Assembly (NCBI RefSeq): GCF_014196305.1
Contig: NZ_JACIDJ010000006.1
Location: 124,001 to 188,000 of the forward strand
Source: Roseococcus suduntuyensis
Lineage (GTDB): Bacteria; Pseudomonadota; Alphaproteobacteria; Acetobacterales; Acetobacteraceae
Reading direction: 5' to 3'
DNA length: 64,000 nt
Part shown: positions 18,207 to 28,285 of the stretch, in pieces
Layout of the letters: each line of letters opens with the position of its first letter
Numbering within the stretch: the stretch's first letter is position 1
Notes under the pieces: generated by a model
What the model was told of the DNA's origin: nothing
What the model saw: the letters and a program-made list of their open reading frames with translations, nothing else
The model's database searches: none
Made by a program: the position numbers and the translations under genes

Positions 18207-18567
18207 CGGACGATTCCCCTGTGTCTTGAAGTAAAGATGTCTCTTGAAGCAAAGGTCTTTAACGGAAAGTGATTGGCGCGCGCGCCGGCCACGTTCCGTG
18301 GAGGCCGGATGGTCGTGGCCCTCACCCACAGGTGTCAAGCGAAAGCGAGGGTGGAAGGCGTGCAACCTTCTTGCGACGCAACTTGGCCGCGTGCATCCTG
18401 CCGGCGGCGAGGCGTCAGGAATCCTTGGTTTCGCGAGCGGGATGATGACGGCGCGGGCCGGCATCAATCTCTCGTCAAATCTTGCGGGCGAGACTTGCTT
18501 CCTGTTCCAAGCCACGCCACAGGCTGACGGCAATGCGGGGGCGGATGCCCATGGGGGAAACGAAACG
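18207..18567. promoter_or_regulatory. Divergent intergenic region between HbpS-like gene and iolE
   Basis: This 361-bp gap has no convincing gene. It must hold promoters for the HbpS-like/propeller pair and for iolE. The leftward end carries an 18-bp-spaced direct repeat described separately. The rightward end carries GGGGGAA at about 18553, upstream of the iolE ATG. The rest is ordinary GC-rich sequence in which I see no promoter that stands out. Confidence 0.5.
18224..18257. promoter_or_regulatory. Tandem direct repeat TCTTGAAGNAAAG upstream of HbpS-like gene
   Basis: TCTTGAAGTAAAGATGT occurs at 18224-18240 and TCTTGAAGCAAAGGTCT at 18241/18242-18257, an offset of 18 bp. Thirteen bases of the unit are shared apart from one position. 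The pair begins 18 bp upstream of the TTG start of the HbpS-like gene, in the divergent promoter region. It could be a tandem operator read from one helix face; the binding protein is unknown. Confidence 0.35.
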
Positions 18568-19464
18568 ATGTTCCAACGTGACAAGGTGATGCTGGGCATC
18601 ACGCCCACCTGCTGGACCAATGACGATTTCCCGCTGCTCGGCAATGAGACGAGCTGGGGCCAGGTCATGAGCGAGATGGCCCTGGCGGGCTATGAAGGCT
18701 GCTCCGTCGGTCACAACTTCCCGAAGGACCGGGCGGTGCTGAAGGCGGAACTTGCCCGGCGCGGCCTGCGCGTGAGCGAGCCCTGGGTCAGCACCCTCTT
18801 CACCGCGCGCGCGATGGAACAGCGCACCATCGACAACTTCATCGCGCAGATGGATTTCATGCAGGAGATGGGCGGCACCGACGTGGTGGTGGCCGAGCTG
18901 GGTGGCGCCGTCCACCAGCAGCCGGTCACGCCGCTCGCCAACAAACCCATCTTCACCGATGCCCAGTGGGATGCGCTGGTGGCCGGGCTGAACAAGCTCG
19001 GCGCCATGGCGAAGGCGCGGGGCATGCAGCTCTGCTACCATCACCACATGGGCACGGGCGTGCAGACCCGCGGCGAGGTGGACCGGCTGATGGCGGCGAC
19101 CGACCCCAGCTCGGTGCACCTGCTGCTGGACACCGGGCATCTCGCCTGGTCGGGCGATGACCCGCTGGAGATGGCCCGCGCCCATGCGAAGCGAATTCGC
19201 CATGTGCACCTGAAGGACATCCGGCCCGACGTGATCGCGCGCGGCACCGCGGGCAGCCTAAGCTTCGAGGAATCCATCATGGAAGGCGCCTTCACCGTGC
19301 CGGGCGATGGCGCGATCGACTTCCGCCCCATCCTGCAGACCCTGGCCGATGCCGATTTCGCCGGCTGGCTGGTGGTGGAGGCCGAACAGGACCCCGCCCG
19401 CGCCAACCCGCTCGACCATGCGCGCAAGGCGCGGGAATATCTTCGCGGGATCATCGGGTTTTGA
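18568..19464 (+). CDS. iolE: Inosose dehydratase (IolE family)
   Basis: A 298-residue TIM-barrel protein of the xylose-isomerase-like family. It matches myo-inosose-2 dehydratase, which removes water from 2-keto-myo-inositol. Diagnostic stretches are LGITPTCWTNDDFPLLG near the start, MALAGYEGCSVG, CYHHHMGTGVQT with the metal-site histidines, LLLDTGHLAWSG, HVHLKDIRPDV, FTVPGDGAIDF and VVEAEQDPARANPL. The ATG at 18568 has GGGGGAA upstream; the longer frame is not IolE-like. No other inositol genes (iolB, C, D, G) are in the window. Its neighbours suggest a keto-sugar dehydration role that may differ from inositol use (inference). Confidence 0.88.
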   Translation: MFQRDKVMLGITPTCWTNDDFPLLGNETSWGQVMSEMALAGYEGCSVGHNFPKDRAVLKAELARRGLRVSEPWVSTLFTARAMEQRTIDNFIAQMDFMQEMGGTDVVVAELGGAVHQQPVTPLANKPIFTDAQWDALVAGLNKLGAMAKARGMQLCYHHHMGTGVQTRGEVDRLMAATDPSSVHLLLDTGHLAWSGDDPLEMARAHAKRIRHVHLKDIRPDVIARGTAGSLSFEESIMEGAFTVPGDGAIDFRPILQTLADADFAGWLVVEAEQDPARANPLDHARKAREYLRGIIGF

Positions 19465-20633
19465 GCCACACTTCCACTGAGGCCCATGGGCTGGCGCATG
19501 GCGCGCCCCATTTCACCGCCATGCAGCAATTCGGCCCGCTGGGCGTCGCCTGGGCGGTGTTCCTGGCCATGACGCTGCTGGGCCATGACGCGCACAGCCA
19601 TACGGGGCTGGGGCAATCCTTCATTATTGTGGTGGTGCTCTTCACCACCATCCTCTGGGGCGCCATCGGCGTGATGCGCCACGCCGAGGCGGTGGCGCAC
19701 GAACTGGGCGAGCCGCTGGGCACGCTGGTGCTGACGCTCTCGGCCGTCACGGTCGAGGTGGCGCTGATCCTCTCCGTCATGCTGGTGGGCGACAGCGAGC
19801 CCACGTTGGCCCGCGACACCATGTTCGCCGTGGTCATGATCATCGTGAACGGGCTGCTCGGCGCCGCGCTGCTGCTGGGCGGGTTCCGGCACCGGCAACA
19901 GATCTACAACCTGGAGGGCGCGCGTTCCTTCCTCGTGGTGCTCACGCCGCTGGCCATCTGCGCGATGGTGCTGCCCAATTTCACCACCTCCACGCCGGAT
20001 GCCACGCTCTCCTTCGCGCAGGCGGCGACGCTGGGCGTCATCACACTGTTCCTCTACGGCGTCTTCCTCGCCTTGCAGACCAGCCGCCACCGTTCCTTCT
20101 TCGCCGAGGCGGCTGCCGAGGTGACGGGCGGCCATCGCGGCCCCGCGCCGGAGGCGCCGCCCACCCCGCGGGCCAGCCGCGCGAAGGTGGTGCGCCACGC
20201 CTTCTTCCTGGTGCTGACCATCATCCCCGTGGCCCTGCTCGCGCATGACATGGCCGAGGCGCTGGACCGCGTGGACCGCGCACTGGGCGTGCCGGTGCAG
20301 ATGACGGGCGTCATCATCGCGGTGCTGATCCTGGCACCCGAGGGCATGGCCGCGCTGCGCGCCGCCTGGGCCAACCATTTGCAGCGCTCGGTGAACATCC
20401 TGCTCGGCTCCTCGCTCTCCACCATCGGCATGACGGTGCCGGCGGTGCTGCTGGTGGGGCACTTCATCGGGCATGATATCGTGCTGGGCCTCGACCAGGC
20501 GCACATGATCATGCTGGTGCTGACCCTGGTGACGGCGGGCCTCACCTTCGGGACGGCCAAGACGGACATGCTGAAGGGGGCGGTGCACCTGGCCCTCTTC
20601 GGCATCTACCTCATGCTCGTGCTGGTGCCCTGA
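19461..20633 (+). CDS. Calcium/proton antiporter, ChaA/CaCA family
   Basis: A 390-residue polytopic membrane protein of the Ca2+:cation antiporter superfamily, ChaA branch. It exchanges Ca2+ (and perhaps Na+ or K+) for protons at the inner membrane. The two alpha-repeats are visible as GEPLGTLVLTLSAVTVEVAL and NILLGSSLSTIGMTVPAVLL, and each contributes an acidic or polar ion-site segment. A histidine-rich hydrophilic N-terminus precedes the first helix. The start used is TTG 19461, overlapping the iolE stop; an in-frame ATG at 19521 is a plausible alternative that would drop 20 residues. Functional linkage to iolE is only positional. Confidence 0.88.
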   Translation: MSHTSTEAHGLAHGAPHFTAMQQFGPLGVAWAVFLAMTLLGHDAHSHTGLGQSFIIVVVLFTTILWGAIGVMRHAEAVAHELGEPLGTLVLTLSAVTVEVALILSVMLVGDSEPTLARDTMFAVVMIIVNGLLGAALLLGGFRHRQQIYNLEGARSFLVVLTPLAICAMVLPNFTTSTPDATLSFAQAATLGVITLFLYGVFLALQTSRHRSFFAEAAAEVTGGHRGPAPEAPPTPRASRAKVVRHAFFLVLTIIPVALLAHDMAEALDRVDRALGVPVQMTGVIIAVLILAPEGMAALRAAWANHLQRSVNILLGSSLSTIGMTVPAVLLVGHFIGHDIVLGLDQAHMIMLVLTLVTAGLTFGTAKTDMLKGAVHLALFGIYLMLVLVP

Positions 20634-20647
20634 CGCGGGAGGCGGAG

Positions 20648-22645
20648 GTGACGGCGATGATCCTCGGGCGTGACATCTGCGGCGAGCCTGGCGCGGCGCT
20701 GTCGCGCGAATGGCTCGTCACCAACGGGATCGGTGGCTATGCCTCGGGCAGCGTCGTGGGCGCGCCCACGCGCGGCTATCACGGGCTGCTGGTGGCGGCA
20801 CTGGAACCGCACCCAGCCCGCACCCTGCTGGCCGCCGCGCTGCTGGAGGAGATGGAGGGCGCGTCGGGCCGCTTCGAACTCGCCACGCTGAACTGGGCGG
20901 GTGGCGTGACCTCGCCGCAGGGTCACCGCTTCCTCGACAGTTTCCGGCTGGAAGGCACCATCCCGTGCTGGCGCTTCGCCTGCGGCGGCGAGGTGCTGGA
21001 AAAGCGCATCTGGATGGAGGCGGGCCACAACATCACCCGCGTGGAATACCGGCTGGTGCGGGGTGCCGGGCCGGTGCGGCTGACGCTGAAGGCCCTGGTG
21101 GACCACCGCGACCACCACGCCCGCACCACCGCTGATTCCTGGCAGCCGGAGGTGGCGCTGGGCGCTGACACGGCGCGCGTTCTGGCCTTTCCCGGCGCAA
21201 CGCCTCTCCATATCGCGGCCGAGGGCGCCGAGGCCCATGCCGGCACCGGCTGGTTCCGTGGCTTCGACCTCCCGCGCGAGCGCGAGCGCGGCCTGCAGGA
21301 CCGCCAGGACCACCACCACGCGGTGAGCTTCACGCTCACGCTCACGCCCGGTGCCCGCGCGCAGGTGGTGTTCTCCGCGGGGGAAGCGGCCGCACCGGAC
21401 GCCACCGCCCTCGACCGCGCCCGCGCGCGCGAGGCCGGGCTGCTGGCACGCTTCACGAACCTCCACCCCGCAGCGCCCGACTGGGTGCGGCAATTGGTGC
21501 TGGCCGCCGACCAGTTCGTCATCGCGCGGCAGGACGCGGCCGGGCGCGCGGGGCACTCCGTCATCGCGGGCTACCATTGGTTCGCGGATTGGGGCCGCGA
21601 CACCATGATCAGCCTGCCTGGGCTGACCCTCGCCACCGGCCGGCCCGAGATCGCGCGCTCCGTCCTGCTCACCTTCGCGGGCTTCGTGGACCAGGGCATG
21701 CTGCCCAACCGCTTCCCCGATGGCGGCGAGACGCCCGAATACAACACGGTGGACGCGACGCTCTGGTTCTTCGACGCCATCCGAAAATACCACGCCGCCA
21801 CGCGCGATGACGCCACGCTGCTGGCCCTGCTTCCGGTGATGGAGGAGATCATCGCCTGGCATCGCCGCGGCACGCGCTATGGCATCGCCGTGGACCCGGC
21901 CGATGGCCTGCTGCGCGCGGGCGAGGCGGGGGTGCAGCTCACCTGGATGGACGCCCGTGTGAACGGGCGCGAGATCACGCCGCGCATCGGCAAGCCCGTG
22001 GAGGTGAATGCGCTGTGGTACAACGCGCTGCGCGTGATGGCCGAGAGCCTGGCGCGCCTGGGCCGCGACGCCAGCGTCTATGCCGGGTTGGCGCACACGG
22101 CGCGCGAGGGCTTCGCGCGCTTCTGGAACCCCGAGGCGGGCCATTGCTTCGACGTGCTGGACGGGCCCGACGGCCATGACGCCACGCTGCGGCCCAACCA
22201 GATCCTCGCCGCCAGCCTGCGGCCCGAGCTGCTGCCGCTGGACCGGCGGCTGGCGGTGCTTGCCGCCTGCGAGGGTGCGCTGCTGGGCCCCTGTGGGCTG
22301 CGCAGCCTCGACCCCGCGCACCCGGATTATCGCGGCACCTATGGCGGGGATTCGGCCTCGCGCGATGGCGGCTATCACCAGGGGCCCGTCTGGGGCTGGC
22401 TGGCCGGCCCCTTCATCGAGGCGCACCTGGCCGCCGGCGGCAGCGCGCAGGTGGCGCGGCTGCGGCTGGAGGCCATCGGGCGTGAGACGCTGCGCCAGGG
22501 CCTCGGTACGCTGAACGAGATCTATGAAGGCGACCCACCCCACGCCCCGCGCGGCTGCATCGCCCAGGCCTGGTCCGTGGCCGAGGCGCTGCGCGCCTGG
22601 ACGCTGGTGGAAGCCCAAAACGAGACAGGGAAGGCCAGGCCATGA
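20648..22645 (+). CDS. Glycogen debranching enzyme family protein (amylo-alpha-1,6-glucosidase type)
   Basis: A 665-residue protein. The N-terminal domain is the bacterial GDE N-domain, with REWLVTNGIGGYASGSVVG and APTRGYHGLLVAAL. The C-terminal (alpha/alpha)6 catalytic domain has WFADWGRDTMISLPGLTL and the RFPDGGETPEYNTVDATLWF region, which hold the likely catalytic acids. It hydrolyses alpha-1,6 branches or related glucosides. Two starts are possible: GTG 20648 with GGAGG just upstream, or ATG 20657. It is followed by a GH63-type glucosidase whose ATG at 22642 overlaps this gene's stop, so the two are translationally coupled. No glycogen synthase or branching gene is in view. Confidence 0.9.
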   Translation: MTAMILGRDICGEPGAALSREWLVTNGIGGYASGSVVGAPTRGYHGLLVAALEPHPARTLLAAALLEEMEGASGRFELATLNWAGGVTSPQGHRFLDSFRLEGTIPCWRFACGGEVLEKRIWMEAGHNITRVEYRLVRGAGPVRLTLKALVDHRDHHARTTADSWQPEVALGADTARVLAFPGATPLHIAAEGAEAHAGTGWFRGFDLPRERERGLQDRQDHHHAVSFTLTLTPGARAQVVFSAGEAAAPDATALDRARAREAGLLARFTNLHPAAPDWVRQLVLAADQFVIARQDAAGRAGHSVIAGYHWFADWGRDTMISLPGLTLATGRPEIARSVLLTFAGFVDQGMLPNRFPDGGETPEYNTVDATLWFFDAIRKYHAATRDDATLLALLPVMEEIIAWHRRGTRYGIAVDPADGLLRAGEAGVQLTWMDARVNGREITPRIGKPVEVNALWYNALRVMAESLARLGRDASVYAGLAHTAREGFARFWNPEAGHCFDVLDGPDGHDATLRPNQILAASLRPELLPLDRRLAVLAACEGALLGPCGLRSLDPAHPDYRGTYGGDSASRDGGYHQGPVWGWLAGPFIEAHLAAGGSAQVARLRLEAIGRETLRQGLGTLNEIYEGDPPHAPRGCIAQAWSVAEALRAWTLVEAQNETGKARP

Positions 22646-25290
22646 GCGAAGCCGAGCGCATCAAGAGCCGCGATTCGGGCCAGGAGGATTGGGCACTCTG
22701 GGGCCCCTATCTCAGCGAGCGCCAATGGGGGACGGTCCGCGAGGATTTCAGCCCCTATGGCAATGCCTGGGAGTACTTCCCGCATGACCACGCCCGCTCC
22801 CGCACCTATCGTTGGGGCGAGGATGGGTTGGGCGGCATCTCGGATTCCAAGCAGCGGTTGTGCTTCGCGCTCGCCCTGTGGAATGGCGCCGACCCTATCC
22901 TGAAAGAGCGTCTCTTCGGCCTGACCAACAGCGAGGGCAACCACGGCGAGGACGTGAAGGAATACTACTTCTACCAGGATAACACGCCGACCCACAGCCA
23001 CATGCGGATGCTCTACAAATATCCGCACCGCGCTTTCCCCTATGGCGACCTGGTGGCCGAGAACGCCCGCCGCAAATCCACCGACCCGCGCGCGCCGGAA
23101 TACGAGCTGCTCGACACCGGCATCTTCGACGAGGACCGCTACTTCGACGTCGAGATCGCCTATGCCAAGCGCGGCACGGCCGACATCCTCGCGCGCATCA
23201 CCGTGACCAACCGCGGGCCTGATCCGCACGAGATCACGCTGCTGCCCACGCTGTGGTTCCGCAACACCTGGAGCTGGGCGGAAGGCAGCGACAAACCCGG
23301 CCTGCGCGCCGTGGGCGAGGGCGTGGTCGAGGCCAGCCACCCCGCGCTCGGCCCCATGCGCCTCGTCGCGGAAGGCGCCGAGCGCCTGCTGTTCTGCGAG
23401 AACGAGACCAACATCCACCGCCTCTTTGGCGCCGAGGGCGGGCCGGCCCACCCCAAGGACGCCTTCCACGACTTCGTGGTGCAGGGCGATGCCGGCGCCG
23501 TGAACCCGGCGGGGGAGGGGACCAAGGCCGCCTCCCTGCACCGCCGCACCCTCGCCCCCGGCGAGAGCTGGGTGCTGCGCCTGCGCCTGACCCATGACGC
23601 CGCGGCGACCACGATCGGCGCGGATTTCGACGCCGTCTTCGCCGCCCGTGCCGCCGAGGCCGATGCCTTCTACGACACCGTGCTGCCCACCAACACCACG
23701 CCCGAGCGCCGCGCCATCATGCGCCAGGCCCAGGCGGGCATGCTCTGGAGCAAGCAGTTCTATCACTACGTGGTCGAGGAATGGCTGAAGGGCGACCGCT
23801 ACCCGCCGCCCCCCGAACGCGCCACCGGCCGCAACGCGCAATGGCGGCACTTCTACGCCGAAGACGTGCTCTCCATGCCCGACAAATGGGAATACCCGTG
23901 GTTCGCGAGCTGGGACATGGCCTTCCACTGCGTGGTCCTGGCGCAGGTGGACCCGGGCTTCGCCAAGGGCCAGCTTCGCCTGCTGACGCGCGAATTCTAC
24001 ATGTCGCCCACCGGCCAGGTGCCCGCCTATGAATGGGCCTTCGAGGATGTGAACCCGCCCGTCGGCCCCTGGGCGGCCTGGGAGATCTACAAGCGCGAGT
24101 TGGCCCAGACCGGCAAGGGCGACGTGCCCTTCCTGGAGCGCATCTTCCAACGCTCGCTGATGAACTTCACCTGGTGGGTGAACCGCAAGGACGCCGACAA
24201 CAACAACCTCTTCCAGGGCGGCTTCCTGGGGATGGACAATATCGGCGTCATTGACCGCACGGCGGCCGAACGCCAGGGCTTCCGCCTCTACCAGGCGGAC
24301 GCAACCTCCTGGATGGGCTTCTCCGCCCTCATCCTCATGGAGATGGCCATCGAGCTGGCCAAGCACGACAAGGTCTATATCGAGATCGGCGTGAAGTTCC
24401 TCCAGCACTACCTCTACATCGCCGACGCCATGAACCACCTGACGCGCCAGACCGATGGCGCGCTGGACCTCTGGGACGAGGAGGAGGGGTTCTACTTCGA
24501 CGTGGCCCTGCGGCACGGACAGTACCAGAAGCTGAAGGTGCGCTCCCTCGTCGGCCTCACGCCGCTGCTCCCCGTCTCCTCCATCGACATCCCGGCGCTG
24601 GAGGATGATTTCGAGGATGTCTTCCGCGACCGGCTGCGCTGGTTCCTCCGCCGCCAGCCCGATTTGCTGGAACAGGCGAGCGAGACGCATGACGGGCTGG
24701 ACCAGACCATCCTGCTCTCCTTCCTGAGCGAGGACCGGCTGCGGCGCATCCTCGCCGTCATGCTGGACGAGGAGGAATTCCTATCCCCGCACGGCATCCG
24801 CTCCATCTCGCAGCGCCACCGTGACCACCCCTACGCCCTGCAGGTGGATGGCGAGACGCTGGTGGACGCCTACGAACCCGCGGAATCCAGCAGCGGCATG
24901 TTCGGCGGCAACTCCAACTGGCGCGGCCCGATCTGGATGCCGGTGAACATGCTGGCCGTGCAGAGCCTGCGCCGATTCCACGAGCATTATGGCGACCGCT
25001 TCCAGGTGGAATGCCCCACCGGCTCCGGCACCATGATGACGCTGGCCGAGGTGGCGGACGAGATCAGCCGCCGCCTGGTCTCCATCTTCGAGCCCGGCAC
25101 CGATGGACGCCGTCCCCTCTATGGCGGCACCGAACGCTTCCAGTCCGATCCGCACTGGCGCGACAACATCCTGTTCTATGAGTATTTCCACGGCGACAAT
25201 GGCGCTGGCATCGGCGCCTCGCACCAGACGGGCTGGACCGGCCTCGTCTCCATACTCATCGAGGAACTGGCGAAGCGCGGGAAGGGCTGA
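22642..25290 (+). CDS. GH63-type (MGH1-like) glucosidase
   Basis: An 882-residue protein matching the large bacterial glucosidases of the glycoside hydrolase 63 / MGH1-like family. Features include the N-terminal EDWALWGPYLSERQWGTVRED, YYFYQDNTPTHSHMRMLYKYP, FASWDMAFHCVVLAQVDPGFAK, PAYEWAFEDVNPPVGPWAAW and the late NSNWRGPIWMPVNMLAVQSL, near the second catalytic acid. It is probably cytoplasmic (no signal peptide). The coupled debranching-type gene upstream suggests that both act on one alpha-glucan or alpha-glucoside. The precise substrate of this subfamily cannot be read from the sequence. Confidence 0.88.
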   Translation: MSEAERIKSRDSGQEDWALWGPYLSERQWGTVREDFSPYGNAWEYFPHDHARSRTYRWGEDGLGGISDSKQRLCFALALWNGADPILKERLFGLTNSEGNHGEDVKEYYFYQDNTPTHSHMRMLYKYPHRAFPYGDLVAENARRKSTDPRAPEYELLDTGIFDEDRYFDVEIAYAKRGTADILARITVTNRGPDPHEITLLPTLWFRNTWSWAEGSDKPGLRAVGEGVVEASHPALGPMRLVAEGAERLLFCENETNIHRLFGAEGGPAHPKDAFHDFVVQGDAGAVNPAGEGTKAASLHRRTLAPGESWVLRLRLTHDAAATTIGADFDAVFAARAAEADAFYDTVLPTNTTPERRAIMRQAQAGMLWSKQFYHYVVEEWLKGDRYPPPPERATGRNAQWRHFYAEDVLSMPDKWEYPWFASWDMAFHCVVLAQVDPGFAKGQLRLLTREFYMSPTGQVPAYEWAFEDVNPPVGPWAAWEIYKRELAQTGKGDVPFLERIFQRSLMNFTWWVNRKDADNNNLFQGGFLGMDNIGVIDRTAAERQGFRLYQADATSWMGFSALILMEMAIELAKHDKVYIEIGVKFLQHYLYIADAMNHLTRQTDGALDLWDEEEGFYFDVALRHGQYQKLKVRSLVGLTPLLPVSSIDIPALEDDFEDVFRDRLRWFLRRQPDLLEQASETHDGLDQTILLSFLSEDRLRRILAVMLDEEEFLSPHGIRSISQRHRDHPYALQVDGETLVDAYEPAESSSGMFGGNSNWRGPIWMPVNMLAVQSLRRFHEHYGDRFQVECPTGSGTMMTLAEVADEISRRLVSIFEPGTDGRRPLYGGTERFQSDPHWRDNILFYEYFHGDNGAGIGASHQTGWTGLVSILIEELAKRGKG

Positions 25291-25292
25291 GG

Positions 25293-25592
25293 GTGCGCGC
25301 CGCCCTTCGCCTCTGGCGCGGCGAAGCACCGCTCGATGTCGCCTTCTGGAACTGGGCCGTCATCAGTGGGCTGGTGGTGAACATCACCACCACCATCGGC
25401 TTCTTCCTGCTGTTCAAGGAAGGCCAGATACTGGCGGCCTACCTTGTCGGGTACGGAATGTCGCTGCCCTACAACCTGCTGGCGCTGGTCGGCGTCTGGC
25501 GCAGCGCCGCGCGCTACGCCGGTCCGCCACTGCATGCCACCCTGGCCCGCTGGGTGGCCACCCTGCTCCTGGCGGTGCTGAGCGCGACCTGA
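25293..25592 (+). CDS. Small membrane protein of unknown function
   Basis: A 99-residue protein starting at GTG 25293, two bases after the glucosidase stop. Hydropathy by eye shows three probable membrane helices: AVISGLVVNITTTIGFFLLF, ILAAYLVGYGMSLPYNLLALVGVW and the C-terminal ATLARWVATLLLAVLSA. The N-terminus LWRGEAPLDVAFWNW is amphipathic. Similar short membrane proteins are scattered in proteobacteria without assigned function. It is convergent with pcaG, whose stop lies seven bases beyond its own. Confidence 0.6.
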   Translation: MRAALRLWRGEAPLDVAFWNWAVISGLVVNITTTIGFFLLFKEGQILAAYLVGYGMSLPYNLLALVGVWRSAARYAGPPLHATLARWVATLLLAVLSAT

Positions 25593-25598
25593 CCGCCT

Positions 25599-26201
25599 TC
25601 AGATGTCCAGGAAGACGGTCTCCTTCGGGCCCTGGAGGTGGATGTCGAAGCGATAGGCCCCGGGCCCCGTGCGCCGCGCGATCAGCGTCTCCGCCCGCGC
25701 GCGGTGCTCGATGCGCGACAGGATGGGGTCCTCGGCATTGGCGGCCTCCTCATCGGCGAAATAGAGGCGCGTCTGCAGGCCGATATTGATGCCACGCGCC
25801 ACCACCCAGACGCTGACATGCGGCGCCTGGAGCCGGCCGTCGGGCCAGGGCACGCGGCCTGGCTTGACGGTGTGGAAGGTGAACTCTCCCGTGGCCATGT
25901 CCCCGGCCGAGCGGCCGAAGCCCGTGAAGTTCGGGTCCGCCTGGCCGCGGCGTTCGAAGGGCGTGTTGAACAGGCCAGCCGCATCGGCCTGCCAGATCTC
26001 TACCAGCGCATCCTTCAGCACCGCACCCATGCCGTCATGCACGGCGCCGGTCAGCGTGATCTCCTCGCCGCGCACCGGCCCGGTCCGCATGACGGCGCCG
26101 AGATCCCCGCCATACATCGCGATGCCGCAGACATTGGGCGTGCAGCCGATATGCACATAGGGCCCCGCCGTCTGCGAGGCGGTCTCGATGAAAGGCGGCA
26201 T
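25599..26201 (-). CDS. pcaG: Protocatechuate 3,4-dioxygenase alpha subunit
   Basis: PcaG and PcaH form the Fe(III) intradiol dioxygenase that opens protocatechuate to 3-carboxy-cis,cis-muconate. The 200-residue subunit begins [19 protein letters not shown], typical of PcaG, and has DALVEIWQADAAGLFN, the intradiol core PHVSVWVVARGINIGLQTRLYF region (residues about 133-155) and a C-terminal ETVFLDI. As expected for the alpha subunit, the iron tyrosine/histidine set is not complete. The ATG at 26201 overlaps the pcaH stop; a GTG one codon upstream is possible. Gene order is pobA-pcaH-pcaG on the minus strand. Confidence 0.95.
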   Translation of the reverse strand: MPPFIETASQTAGPYVHIGCTPNVCGIAMYGGDLGAVMRTGPVRGEEITLTGAVHDGMGAVLKDALVEIWQADAAGLFNTPFERRGQADPNFTGFGRSAGDMATGEFTFHTVKPGRVPWPDGRLQAPHVSVWVVARGINIGLQTRLYFADEEAANAEDPILSRIEHRARAETLIARRTGPGAYRFDIHLQGPKETVFLDI

Positions 26202-26953
26202 CACAGCCCCTCCTTGCGGTTCTCGAAGACGGATTGGCGGCGGCCGCGCAGCACGATGTCGAAGCGGAAGGCGCGGCTGTCCATCGGGAGGGTGGCCTGC
26301 ATGTCGAGCGTGGCGACGAGGCGTTGCAGCGCCGCCGCGTCCGTCACGGCGCCCAGGATGGGGCAGAGCGAGATCAGCGGATCGCCCTCGAAATACATCT
26401 GCGTGATGAGGCGCTGCGCGAAGGAGGGCCCGAGCAGCGACAGGTGGATATGCGCGGGCCGCCAGTCATTGCCGCCATTGGGCCAGGGATAGGGGCCGGG
26501 CATGACGGTGCGGAAGCTGTAATGGCCCTCCGCATCGGTCAGGCAGCGCCCGCAGCCGCCGAAATTCGGGTCGAGGGGCGCGAGGTATCCTTCCTTGGCA
26601 TGGCGGTAGCGTCCGCCGGCATTGGCCTGCCACACCTCCACCAGCGCGCCAGGCACGCCGCGCCCGCTCTCATCCACCACGCGGCCATGCACGATGATGC
26701 GCGGGCCGATGGCGGTCTCGCCGGGGGCGGCGAAATTGCTCAGCAGGTCGGCGTCGAGGGGGCCCAGCAGGGAATGGCCGAAGACCGGCCCCGTCTCCTC
26801 GCTCAGGGAGGAGGGGAAGGAGAGCAGCGGCGCGCGCGGCGAACGCCACACGCTGGTCTTGTAGGCCGGATGGAAAGCGGCGGGCTGGGCCGCGCGGTTG
26901 CGGGCCATGAAGCCGCCCAGCGGCGGCGATGGTGGTGTCGGGTCAGGGGGCAT
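26201..26953 (-). CDS. pcaH: Protocatechuate 3,4-dioxygenase beta subunit
   Basis: The iron-bearing subunit of the ring-cleaving dioxygenase. The 250-residue protein has the long PcaH N-terminal arm with [14 protein letters not shown]. Its intradiol core shows [14 protein letters not shown] (first iron Tyr), [16 protein letters not shown] (second iron Tyr) and [12 protein letters not shown] (the two iron His). The start ATG 26953 is preceded by a strong GAGGAGG ribosome site. pobA ends 22 bp upstream on the same strand, so 4-hydroxybenzoate hydroxylation and cleavage of its product are one transcription unit. The later beta-ketoadipate genes (pcaB, C, D, I, J, F) are not in the window. Confidence 0.96.
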   Translation of the reverse strand: MPPDPTPPSPPLGGFMARNRAAQPAAFHPAYKTSVWRSPRAPLLSFPSSLSEETGPVFGHSLLGPLDADLLSNFAAPGETAIGPRIIVHGRVVDESGRGVPGALVEVWQANAGGRYRHAKEGYLAPLDPNFGGCGRCLTDAEGHYSFRTVMPGPYPWPNGGNDWRPAHIHLSLLGPSFAQRLITQMYFEGDPLISLCPILGAVTDAAALQRLVATLDMQATLPMDSRAFRFDIVLRGRRQSVFENRKEGL

Positions 26954-26975
26954 GGCGTTGTTTCCTCCTCTGGCT

Positions 26976-28283
<1,308 letters not shown>

Positions 28284-28285
28284 TC

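Noticed and set aside
20606-22618. Open frame of about 670 codons opposite the debranching enzyme
   Set aside because: GC-rich codon bias leaves long antisense frames open. The translation is low-complexity (His, Gly, Arg, Gln) with no family motif, while the plus strand encodes a clear enzyme.
22522-24690. 722-codon minus-strand frame opposite the GH63-type glucosidase
   Set aside because: Shadow of the plus-strand gene; no recognisable domain and no ribosome site.
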